In this document: positions 1 to 5,056 of the stretch, piece after piece
Numbering within the stretch: the stretch's first letter is position 1
How the letters are laid out: each line of letters begins with the position of its first letter
Source of the DNA: Acidimicrobiaceae bacterium
GTDB lineage: Bacteria; Actinomycetota; Acidimicrobiia; Acidimicrobiales; Ilumatobacteraceae
Direction: 5' to 3'
Assembly (NCBI GenBank): GCA_003154135.1
Contig: PMCN01000184.1
Coordinates: forward strand, 12,722-17,777
Length of the DNA: 5,056 nt
Position numbers and translations under genes: made by a program
The notes under the pieces: model-generated
Database searches by the model: none
What the model was told of the DNA's origin: nothing
What the model saw: the letters and a program-made list of their open reading frames with translations, nothing else

Positions 1-1682
1 AGGTAGCCGCCGAAGCTCCAGCCGCGGATGGCGACGCGAGCGAGGTCGAGTGGATGCTCGGCGGCTGCGGCCTGCAATGCCTCCACCTGGTCGTCGAGCA
101 CCGGCGACGCCAGGTCGTGGAGCACGGCCCGTTCGTACTCGGACCCACGACCGGGTGTGCCGCGGCCGTCGATGATCACCACGGCGAAGCCCTGGTCGGC
201 GAACCACTGCGAGGTGAGGTAGCCGTTGTGCGCGGCCAGCACCCGCTGCGCGTGCGGTCCGCCGTACGGGTCGAGGAGCACCGGCAGAGGTGAGCCGTCG
301 TGATGGTGAGGGAGCAGCACCGCTGTGGCCGACGCACGGCTGCCGTACCGATGCAGGGTGACGTTGGGTCGAGCCAGCGGCTGCTGCGCGTGCGAGGCGA
401 TGACGGGCCCGCCCACCACGCGGGTGACGGTGCCGGGCGTGTGCAACGTGGCCGAGCGCACCACCACCGTGTCGCCCCCCACCGTGGCCGAGTGCACGCC
501 GGCGTCGGCAGTGAGCGCGGTGAGCACACCGTCGCTGGTGTAGCGCCACACGTGAGCGACCGTCGGGTCGGCGATCGGGTTGGCGGTGAAGTACACCTCG
601 TCGCCCTGCGCGCACAGCACCGACCGCACCTGCTGGTCGACGGGTGTGACCGGCCGGCCGTCGACGAGCAACCGGCGTGCGCCGTCGCGATCGCCGGCGG
701 TGACGAGCTGCCCGTCGGCGATGGTCGCGGGTGTGCCGGGCACGAGCTCGACCCACGCCGTGTCGCCGTCGGCGAACATCGGCTCCGTGGCCCCGGTGGC
801 CGCATCGCCCTCCAGCACCATGAGGCTGCGTTGGTCGCGCGACTGCACGGTGAGGAGCAGCCGGTCGGCGGCGGTCCACTGCACATCGGTGAGGTAGGGG
901 TATCCGGCGTGGTCCCAGAGCACCTCGGTGGCGCCGCCGTCGAGCGCGAGCACGTGCAGCGTGACGGTGGCGTTTGCGGTGCCCGCTGCTGGGTAGCGCA
1001 CCTCGGTGGCGGGTTCGTCAGGACTGGCCGGGTCGGAGATGTACCAACGCTGCACCTCGCCGACGTCGACCCGCGTGGCGGCCACCGCAGCGCCGTCGGG
1101 ACTCCACCAGTAGCCGCGGAAGCGGTGGATCTCCTCGGCCGCGATGAACTCGGCGCTGCCCCAGCTGATGTCGGGCGACTCGTCACCGGCGAGCTCCCAG
1201 TTGTGGCCGTCGAGCTCGGCGACGCGCAGGGTGCGGCCGCTGACGTAGGCGACGCGGGTGGCCACGGGATCGGGCCGCGGATCGAACACCGGCCCATCGA
1301 CGGCCAGCTCGCGCGCCTTGCCGCTGACCAGTCCGGCGACGAACAGGCGCCCGGCCAGCGCGAATGCGCAGACGGCGACGGCGCGATCGGTGGCGTACGC
1401 GGTGACGCCACCGGCGCCCTCGCGCATGCGCTCGCGGCGGAGCCGCTCCTCGACGGGCAGGCCGTCGGTGTCATCGACCTCGAGCAGTTCGAGCGGATCG
1501 GCGATGAGCCGTTCGCCACCACCGGGGAGGTCGAGCACCCACAGGCAGTTCACGGGGTCGTCGCCGGCGCGGCTGCGCGCGAACACCACGCGCCCGCCGT
1601 CGGGGGAGACCACGACGTTGCGCGGCTCGCCGAGGCTGAGCCGTTGCGTGCGGGCGTACTGGCGAGGAAACGTGTCGCTCAT
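1..1682 (-). CDS. S9 family serine peptidase, dipeptidyl-peptidase IV-like (C-terminus missing, runs off left edge)
   Basis: A prolyl oligopeptidase-clan peptidase expected to release dipeptides from peptide N-termini. It is read from an ATG at 1682 with no stop, giving 560 complete codons. Residues 1 to about 440 form the DPP IV-type beta-propeller domain. They contain the RRERMRE segment (82-88), AEEIHRFRGYWWSPDG (from 182) and RYPAAGTAN (229-237). Glu183-Glu184 match the Glu pair that binds the substrate amino terminus in DPP IV. The alpha/beta-hydrolase domain follows, with LDPYGGPHAQ (470-479), DGRGTPGRG (505-513) and the nucleophile motif GWSFGGY (554-560), so Ser556 is the catalytic serine. 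The catalytic Asp and His lie beyond the window; relatives are usually 650 to 700 residues, so roughly 100 to 140 are missing. There is no signal peptide or membrane segment at the N-terminus, which suggests a cytoplasmic enzyme. The start lies 30 bases after the dehydrogenase stop, so cotranscription is likely. No good Shine-Dalgarno is visible. Family assignment is secure; the substrate is not known. Confidence 0.95.
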   Translation of the reverse strand, partial: MSDTFPRQYARTQRLSLGEPRNVVVSPDGGRVVFARSRAGDDPVNCLWVLDLPGGGERLIADPLELLEVDDTDGLPVEERLRRERMREGAGGVTAYATDRAVAVCAFALAGRLFVAGLVSGKARELAVDGPVFDPRPDPVATRVAYVSGRTLRVAELDGHNWELAGDESPDISWGSAEFIAAEEIHRFRGYWWSPDGAAVAATRVDVGEVQRWYISDPASPDEPATEVRYPAAGTANATVTLHVLALDGGATEVLWDHAGYPYLTDVQWTAADRLLLTVQSRDQRSLMVLEGDAATGATEPMFADGDTAWVELVPGTPATIADGQLVTAGDRDGARRLLVDGRPVTPVDQQVRSVLCAQGDEVYFTANPIADPTVAHVWRYTSDGVLTALTADAGVHSATVGGDTVVVRSATLHTPGTVTRVVGGPVIASHAQQPLARPNVTLHRYGSRASATAVLLPHHHDGSPLPVLLDPYGGPHAQRVLAAHNGYLTSQWFADQGFAVVIIDGRGTPGRGSEYERAVLHDLASPVLDDQVEALQAAAAEHPLDLARVAIRGWSFGGY

Positions 1683-1685
1683 CGT

Positions 1686-1700
1686 CCGGCAGTCTGCCAG
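1686..1700 (-). other. Small inverted repeat in the dehydrogenase-peptidase gap
   Basis: Read on the minus strand, CTGGCA GAC TGCCGG can fold into a 6-bp stem (one T-G wobble) with a 3-base loop. It occupies most of the 30-base gap, ending 3 bases before the peptidase ATG, where a ribosome binding site would normally be. It is too short and lacks a T-run, so it is unlikely to be a terminator. It could modulate translation or be chance in GC-rich DNA. Confidence 0.3.
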
Positions 1701-1712
1701 GCGAACGCGGGC

Positions 1713-2762
1713 TCAGCTGCCGGGCACCACCAGGATCTTGGCGTGGGCCTCGGGGTTGGCGAGATCGTCGAACGCCTGCGGCACACCGTCGACCGACACG
1801 GTGCCGGTGAGCCACGGCTGGAGGTCGATCGCTCCGTCGGCGATCGCCGTGAGCGAGGCCGCGAACTCGTGCGGCTCGTAGCCCAGCGCGAACTGGATGT
1901 TGAGCTCCTTGCCGATGCCGAGCATCGGGTGGATGACGTCCTGCTGCATGCACGCGCCCACCACCAACACCCGACTGTGCCGCGGCGCGATGGCCATGGT
2001 CTGCGAGATCATCCCGGGCACGCCGACGGCCTCGAAGATCACCAGCGGCTTCTGGCCGTCGATGCGCCTCCAGGCGTCGATGGCGGTGGTGTCGCGCGGG
2101 TCGACCACCTCGTCGGCACCGAGCCGGGCAGCCAGCTCGCGACGCTTGGCCGAGTAGTCGGCCACCACGATGGGGCCGATGCCCTTCATGCGCAGCTCGG
2201 CGATGCACGCCAGACCCACCGGCCCGGCCCCGAGCACGATGGCGGCCTCGCCCTTCTCGATGCGGCTCTTGGCCACCGCGTGCACGCCCACGGCGAGCGG
2301 CTCGGTGAGCGCGGCCATGGGTGCCGGCAGCCCGTCGGGCACCTTCATGCCGAGCAGTTCGTTGAGCACCATCAACTCGGCGTAGCCGCCGTTGTAGCGG
2401 TTGCTGTAGCCCAAGGCGTGCATGCCCTCGGCGTCGAACGCGACGGGCATGCCGACCACCACGTCGCCCACCTTCAGGTTGTCGACGCCCGGCCCGAGAT
2501 CGACGACCTCGCAACAGAACTCGTGACCCATCACGGTGTCGTGGTCCGGTTCGAACGACTTCGGCGACATGGGGTCGGGCGGCGCGTCGCCCTGCAGCTC
2601 CGACATCAGCCGGCGCACCTCGGCGCCGTGGCGCAGCATGTGCAGGTCGCTCCCGCAGATGCCGCAGGCGAGCACCTTGGTGAGCACCTGGCCGGGGCCA
2701 GGGGTGGGGTCGGGCACGTCGTCGACCCGGAGTTGCCAATCACGCATCACGGCTGCACGCAT
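1713..2762 (-). CDS. Zinc-dependent medium-chain alcohol dehydrogenase (no structural-zinc cysteine cluster)
   Basis: A 349-residue NAD(P)-dependent dehydrogenase of the medium-chain family, which oxidises an alcohol (or reduces the carbonyl) using a catalytic zinc. The N-terminal GroES-like domain carries CGICGSDLH (33-41) with Cys36 as likely zinc ligand, GHE (79-81) with His80 and Glu81, and TEPLAV (153-158) with Glu154 in the place of the third ligand. The Rossmann domain starts near 172 and has GAGPVG (178-183). Asp202, at the end of the second strand (VVADYS), favours NAD over NADP. The lobe after GHE lacks the four spaced cysteines of the structural zinc. The segment between CGICGSD and GHE is about 40 residues, longer than usual. 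From memory it best resembles the subgroup called Zn_ADH8, whose substrate is unknown. The ATG at 2762 was chosen over an upstream GTG at 2789 because MRAAVMRD is the usual family N-terminus and a -10-like hexamer sits just ahead of it. The peptidase follows 30 bases downstream. Confidence 0.94.
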   Translation of the reverse strand: MRAAVMRDWQLRVDDVPDPTPGPGQVLTKVLACGICGSDLHMLRHGAEVRRLMSELQGDAPPDPMSPKSFEPDHDTVMGHEFCCEVVDLGPGVDNLKVGDVVVGMPVAFDAEGMHALGYSNRYNGGYAELMVLNELLGMKVPDGLPAPMAALTEPLAVGVHAVAKSRIEKGEAAIVLGAGPVGLACIAELRMKGIGPIVVADYSAKRRELAARLGADEVVDPRDTTAIDAWRRIDGQKPLVIFEAVGVPGMISQTMAIAPRHSRVLVVGACMQQDVIHPMLGIGKELNIQFALGYEPHEFAASLTAIADGAIDLQPWLTGTVSVDGVPQAFDDLANPEAHAKILVVPGS

Positions 2763-2769
2763 GCCGCGC

Positions 2770-2775
2770 AGCGTA
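2770..2775 (-). promoter_or_regulatory. Possible -10 element for the dehydrogenase, leaderless configuration
   Basis: The minus-strand hexamer TACGCT fits the actinobacterial TANNNT -10 pattern and ends 7 bases before the ATG at 2762. Transcription would then start at or next to the A of the ATG. No Shine-Dalgarno is present ahead of that ATG, which agrees with a leaderless mRNA. No -35 match is seen at 16 to 18 bases. The call is an inference from position and motif only. Confidence 0.35.
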
Positions 2776-2807
2776 GGTGGCGCACCCACGGGCGCCCGAG
2801 CCGGGCG

Positions 2808-2846
2808 GTCAGCGGCCGCAGTCAGTGGCCGCAGTCATTGGCCGCA
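2808..2846. repeat. Three head-to-tail copies of a 13-bp unit
   Basis: Plus-strand units are GTCAGCGGCCGCA (2808-2820), GTCAGTGGCCGCA (2821-2833) and GTCATTGGCCGCA (2834-2846), contiguous and differing only at positions 5 and 6. The array begins 5 bases after the nucleoside hydrolase stop and ends 45 bases before the dehydrogenase ATG. Because 13 is not a multiple of 3 and both neighbours are closed, the units are not a coding repeat. They may be an array of protein-binding sites or a product of replication slippage. Confidence 0.9.
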
Positions 2847-2851
2847 GAGGG

Positions 2852-3787
2852 TCAGTGCGAGAAGTGGGTGATGGCGTCGACGATGACCTGCCAGCCGGCG
2901 TCGGCGTCGATGCCGGTGAGCCAGTCGCAGTTGGGCTCGGGCACTTCGCGCAGAGCGCGCTGATCGATGACCGTCATGCCCGCGGTGCGGGTGCCGTGGA
3001 TCTCGACCTCGACGTGCGCGAACTTGCGTTGGAACAGGTGCGGGTGGGTGAGCGCCATCACCGCGCACGGATCGTGCACTGCGGCGCCGCCGATGCCGTG
3101 GTGGCGCGAGCGGTAGGTGCCGCTGAAGAAGTCGAGCAGGTCGGCGAGCACCACAGCGAGATGGCCAGGCAGCGCGCGCACCATCTCGACGCGCGCCGGG
3201 ACGGCCTGGAACTGATGGGTGAGGTCGAGCCCGGCCATGATGAGCGGCCCGCCGTAGGAGAACACGATGTCGGCGGCCTCGGGGTCGCACAGGATGTTGA
3301 ACTCTGCTGCAGCCGTGGAGTTGCCGAACGTGCCGCCGCCCATCAGCGAGATGCCGGCGATGCGTGCGGCGAGATCGGGTGCCGACCTCAGGGCCAGCGC
3401 GATGTTGGTGAGGGGACCGGTGGGCACCAGCCACACGCCCTCCTGCGCGCGGCAGGTGTCGATGATGAAGCCCACCGCGTCGCGACTCGCGGGAGGGCCG
3501 CTCGGCTCGGGCAGGTCGGCGCCGTCCATGCCGCTCTTGCCGTGCACGTAGGCGGCGTGGCGCGCGGGGCGCACCAGCGGCACCTCGGCGCCGGCGTGCA
3601 CGGGCGCGCTCATGCCGAGCAGGTCGCGCATGATGATGGCGTTGCGGGTGGTGGCGCTCAGGGGAGCGTTTCCCGACACGGTGGTGATGCCGAGCACCTC
3701 GGTGTGGCGGGCCGCGACGACGATGGCGATGGCATCGTCGTGCCCCGGGTCGCAGTCGAGGATGATGGGGAGCGGTGCGGTCGACAT
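2852..3787 (-). CDS. Nucleoside hydrolase, inosine-uridine preferring type
   Basis: A 311-residue enzyme that hydrolyses the N-glycosidic bond of ribonucleosides to free base and ribose, for salvage or catabolism in the cytoplasm. The calcium and ribose site is complete: DCDPGHDDA (11-19) supplies Asp11, Asp13, Asp17 and Asp18. Further site residues are Asn40 in TTVSGN, Thr123 in VPTGPLTN, Asn164 in AEFN, and Asp239 in VHDPCAV. His238 occupies the position of the catalytic-site histidine (His241) of the Crithidia fasciculata enzyme. VHGKSGMDG (81-89) and LMGGG (148-152) are also family hallmarks. Length is normal for the family (about 310 to 320). Matching along most of its length to the Crithidia enzyme suggests the group that takes purine and pyrimidine nucleosides, but the substrate cannot be read from sequence. 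The ATG at 3787 is the first possible start and matches the family N-terminus; only a G-run precedes it, not a clear Shine-Dalgarno. One copy of the repeated palindrome lies between this gene and the upstream one. Confidence 0.96.
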   Translation of the reverse strand: MSTAPLPIILDCDPGHDDAIAIVVAARHTEVLGITTVSGNAPLSATTRNAIIMRDLLGMSAPVHAGAEVPLVRPARHAAYVHGKSGMDGADLPEPSGPPASRDAVGFIIDTCRAQEGVWLVPTGPLTNIALALRSAPDLAARIAGISLMGGGTFGNSTAAAEFNILCDPEAADIVFSYGGPLIMAGLDLTHQFQAVPARVEMVRALPGHLAVVLADLLDFFSGTYRSRHHGIGGAAVHDPCAVMALTHPHLFQRKFAHVEVEIHGTRTAGMTVIDQRALREVPEPNCDWLTGIDADAGWQVIVDAITHFSH

Positions 3788-3807
3788 CCCCCGAGCTTGC
3801 CACCCCG

Positions 3808-3853
3808 CAACTTTGGCGCTGGCACGGGCCGCAGGCCCGGCTCAGCGCCAAAG
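3808..3853. repeat. Palindromic element, copy A
   Basis: The element folds as arms CTTTGGCGCTG (3811-3821) and CAGCGCCAAAG (3843-3853), a perfect 11-bp stem. An unpaired bubble follows (GCA 3822-3824 against GCT 3840-3842), then an inner 6-bp stem CGGGCC/GGCCCG (3825-3830, 3834-3839) with loop GCA. It differs from copy B at only 2 of 46 positions. On the minus strand the hairpin begins 10 bases after the DUF5655 gene stop and lies upstream of the nucleoside hydrolase start. It has no T-run, so it is not a canonical terminator. A U-less terminator, a REP-like element or a small mobile palindrome are all possible. Confidence 0.92.
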
Positions 3854-3863
3854 GTGGCGGGGG

Positions 3864-4280
3864 TCAGGCGGACGTGGCCCGGTACGCCTCGGTGAGCAGG
3901 TCGCAGAACGCGTCGTCGAGGTCGGCCGGGTCGGCGACGTTGGCGACGTGCCAGTAGCGGCCGTTGTACTCGGTCACCTTCCGCGTGATGGTGCGGTGGC
4001 GTGCCTGGCGGCGCAGGGCGAACGACACCGACACCCAGCGTTGCATGGGCCGCAGCTCGGCGAACTTGTGAGGGTTCTTGAGGAAGATGCCGACGGAGAC
4101 GATGTCTGCGTGCACCGGGCCAACGGTGCCGAGGTGCCGCATCGCGGCGTCGAACACCGGGCGCTCGTGCGGAGGCCCGGTCGCGAAGTAGTCGTCGAGC
4201 GAGAGACCGGGGGCGCAGTCGTGCGACTGCCGCGACCGTTCGAAGAACCGCCCGCACCCAGGGCACGTCCACCCACGCAT
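3864..4280 (-). CDS. DUF5655-type protein with N-terminal zinc-binding motif
   Basis: A 138-residue protein of unknown function. The N-terminus is MRGWTCPGCGRFF with CxxC at Cys6 and Cys9, followed by QSHDC (His20, Cys22), a C-x2-C-x10-H-x-C arrangement that should bind one zinc. The rest matches what I recall of the DUF5655 family (PF18899): an aromatic YFATGPP segment, then FDAAMRHLGTVGPVHADIVS, a hydrophobic strand, RWVSVSFALRR, and an acidic ADLDDAFCDLLTEAYR C-terminal helix. Small actinobacterial members of similar length with the same WTCPxCG opening are common. The fold and biochemical role are not established. No signal peptide or membrane segment is present. The ATG at 4280 was chosen over a GTG at 4286 because a GAGGA ribosome site ends 7 bases ahead of it and would be only 1 base from the GTG. 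The gene lies between the two copies of the repeated palindrome: one 23 bases before its start and one 10 bases after its stop. Confidence 0.85.
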   Translation of the reverse strand: MRGWTCPGCGRFFERSRQSHDCAPGLSLDDYFATGPPHERPVFDAAMRHLGTVGPVHADIVSVGIFLKNPHKFAELRPMQRWVSVSFALRRQARHRTITRKVTEYNGRYWHVANVADPADLDDAFCDLLTEAYRATSA

Positions 4281-4287
4281 CCCCACA

Positions 4288-4292
4288 TCCTC
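4288..4292 (-). promoter_or_regulatory. Ribosome binding site that decides the DUF5655 gene start
   Basis: The minus-strand sequence GAGGA (within GCGAGGA) ends 7 bases before the ATG at 4280. The same site would be only 1 base from the in-frame GTG at 4286, so it selects the ATG. An overlapping ATG at 4288 is out of frame. Confidence 0.6.
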
Positions 4293-4303
4293 GCACGACC
4301 GAC

Positions 4304-4351
4304 CAACTTTGGCGCTGGCACGGGCCGGAGGCCCGGCTCACCGCCAAAGTT
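4304..4351. repeat. Palindromic element, copy B
   Basis: This is the second copy of the element at 3808-3853, in the same orientation and 496 bp away. Arms AACTTTGGCG (4305-4314) and CGCCAAAGTT (4342-4351) pair perfectly. One C-C mismatch follows (4315/4341), then two pairs, the same GCA/GCT bubble, and the same CGGGCC/GGCCCG inner stem with loop GGA. On the minus strand it begins 15 bases after the stop of the maleylpyruvate isomerase-like gene and ends 24 bases before the DUF5655 ATG. The outer arm is 2 bp longer than in copy A, but the middle has one mismatch. Confidence 0.92.
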
Positions 4352-4366
4352 CGAAGAAGGGGAGGG

Positions 4367-4999
4367 TCAGAGGCGGGCGCGCATGGTGTCGACGCCTTGA
4401 CCGTTGAGGTCGGCGAGACCATCGGCGCGACCGGCGAGCGCCATCAACACAGCCTCACCGGAACCCGACACGCCGAGCGCGTTCGGGTCGCCCCGCTGCC
4501 ACCCGAAGTCGAGCGCGCGCAGGTAGAGCCCCTCGGCGCGCCGCTTGCCGGGGAGGATGCCGGCCGACGTGCCGATCACCTCGTCGAGCGCGATGGTCAC
4601 CCGTGCCGGGTCGAGCGTGCGCGGCAGGTGCAGCGCGCGCCGGATGTCCTGCTGGTGGATGAGCTCGCCCGACAACACGCCCGTGGGCTTCACCCCGGGG
4701 AGCGCGCGGCGCACGCCGACGAGGGCGCGCACCTGGGCGCAGAGCTGCTCGGGCGTGGCGGACGAGCCGCGGCGGACGGCCTGGCGCTCGATCATCGTGT
4801 TGACGCGGAACCCGTACCTGACCAGCGTGCCGAGGAAGGCGAGGCCGCTCTGCGTCGCCACCTGCACGACGTGGGCCGTGACATCGCGCACCCGCCACTG
4901 GCTGCACAGGCTCGGTGCATCCCACTGCTCGAGGGTGAGCGAATCGCACAGATCGGCCAACTCGAGGCGCTCGGCATCGATCATCTCCCAGGTGTCCAT
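4367..4999 (-). CDS. Maleylpyruvate isomerase family, mycothiol-dependent (MDMPI_N / DinB-fold) protein
   Basis: A 210-residue member of the metal-binding DinB-like superfamily, the MDMPI_N branch (TIGR03083-like). Characterised relatives use mycothiol as cofactor for isomerisation or thiol transfer; the substrate here is unknown. The opening WEMIDAERLELADLCDSL followed by WDAPSLCSQWRVRDVTAHV (from 26) is the hallmark first helix pair, with His43 as the first putative metal ligand. GELIHQQDIRRALHLP (111-126) is the second hallmark, with His115 and Asp118 in place. The acidic residue is Glu112, three positions before His115, whereas the Corynebacterium isomerase (as I recall it) uses a glutamate four positions before its histidine. 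The C-terminal part, with AEGLYLRALDFGWQRG (155-170), fits family members that have a short second domain. The ATG at 4999 has a strong GAGAGGGA ribosome site 5 bases upstream. This is probably the first gene of the run, since a possible promoter lies immediately ahead of it. Confidence 0.88.
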   Translation of the reverse strand: MDTWEMIDAERLELADLCDSLTLEQWDAPSLCSQWRVRDVTAHVVQVATQSGLAFLGTLVRYGFRVNTMIERQAVRRGSSATPEQLCAQVRALVGVRRALPGVKPTGVLSGELIHQQDIRRALHLPRTLDPARVTIALDEVIGTSAGILPGKRRAEGLYLRALDFGWQRGDPNALGVSGSGEAVLMALAGRADGLADLNGQGVDTMRARL

Positions 5000-5004
5000 G
5001 ATCG

Positions 5005-5012
5005 TCCCTCTC
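5005..5012 (-). promoter_or_regulatory. Ribosome binding site of the maleylpyruvate isomerase-like gene
   Basis: Minus-strand GAGAGGGA lies 5 bases before the ATG at 4999. It is the strongest Shine-Dalgarno in the window and supports that start. Confidence 0.7.
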
Positions 5013-5021
5013 GGTGTGGAG

Positions 5022-5049
5022 GGTCACCCTATCCCGGTCGCCGGTGACC
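5022..5049. promoter_or_regulatory. Inverted repeat and possible -10 region ahead of the first gene
   Basis: GGTCACC (5022-5028) and GGTGACC (5043-5049) are exact 7-bp inverted arms separated by 14 bases, about two helical turns centre to centre. On the minus strand TAGGGT (5031 to 5026) fits the TANNNT -10 pattern and overlaps one arm. It would place transcription start about 20 bases before the ATG at 4999. No -35 match is seen at normal spacing. A dimeric regulator bound here would cover the promoter, but both the operator and promoter calls are inferences. Confidence 0.4.
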
Positions 5050-5056
5050 AGGCCGG

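Noticed and set aside
176..1522. A 448-codon minus-strand frame overlapping the peptidase gene
   Set aside because: It is out of frame with the peptidase, whose frame gives the DPP IV Glu-Glu motif and the GWSFGGY nucleophile motif. The rejected frame is a Ser/Pro/Arg/Thr-rich shadow.
2763..2789. N-terminal extension of the dehydrogenase from a GTG at 2789
   Set aside because: The extra nine residues do not match the family N-terminus, there is no ribosome site ahead of the GTG, and the ATG at 2762 starts the usual MRAAV opening.
300..2963. An 887-codon open frame on the plus strand covering the peptidase and dehydrogenase genes
   Set aside because: It is antisense to two genes with complete family motifs. 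Its translation is low-complexity, rich in His, Arg, Gly, Val and Ala, with no domain. Stop-free antisense frames are expected where third codon positions are nearly all G or C.
2777..3895. A 372-codon open frame on the plus strand opposite the nucleoside hydrolase
   Set aside because: It is the antisense shadow of a gene with an intact calcium and active-site set; its composition is biased and no family is recognisable.
3808..4351. The two palindromes as a CRISPR array or attL/attR pair
   Set aside because: Only two copies, 496 bp apart with a normal gene between, and strongly palindromic; there are no spacers, cas genes, integrase or tRNA. A small cassette remains conceivable but is not supported here.
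4397..5047. A 216-codon open frame on the plus strand opposite the isomerase-like gene
   Set aside because: It has no recognisable domain and lies opposite a gene with a strong ribosome site and family motifs.
1..5056. The five genes as one dedicated pathway or defence system
   Set aside because: The families are common housekeeping or catabolic enzymes with no shared substrate visible, and there are no nuclease, toxin or defence-associated domains.

Overview
The window is a high-GC stretch that reads as ordinary chromosome of an actinomycete. GC is high throughout, third codon positions are almost all G or C, and one gene belongs to the mycothiol-dependent maleylpyruvate isomerase family, whose cofactor is made by Actinomycetota. 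The exact lineage cannot be fixed from this sequence.

All five genes lie on the minus strand, so transcription runs from right to left. In that order they are: (1) a MDMPI_N/DinB-fold, mycothiol-dependent maleylpyruvate isomerase-like protein (4999 to 4367), with a clear ribosome binding site and a possible promoter at the right edge; (2) a small DUF5655-type protein with an N-terminal CxxC...HxC zinc-binding motif (4280 to 3864); (3) a nucleoside hydrolase of the inosine-uridine type with a complete calcium/active-site set (3787 to 2852); (4) a zinc-dependent medium-chain alcohol dehydrogenase lacking the structural-zinc cysteines (2762 to 1713); and (5) a dipeptidyl-peptidase IV-like S9 serine peptidase (1682 to the left edge), cut off four residues after its catalytic serine. 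The gaps between genes are short (30 to 89 bases) and no gene-free stretch exceeds 300 bases.

The least routine content is in the gaps. Two copies of an approximately 46-bp imperfect palindrome (3808-3853 and 4304-4349; 44 of 46 positions identical, same orientation) sit 10 to 15 bases after the stop codons of genes 2 and 1. They share a 6-bp inner stem and an unpaired GCA/GCT bubble. A third gap, just after the nucleoside hydrolase stop, holds three head-to-tail copies of a 13-bp unit (2808-2846) upstream of the dehydrogenase. A 7-bp inverted repeat overlaps the possible promoter of gene 1.

The genes do not form a recognisable pathway. The nucleoside hydrolase, dehydrogenase and peptidase could be cotranscribed catabolic enzymes, but the sequence gives no common substrate. 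No RNA gene, CRISPR array, insertion sequence or complete novel system was found. The palindrome family is the best candidate for something undescribed.
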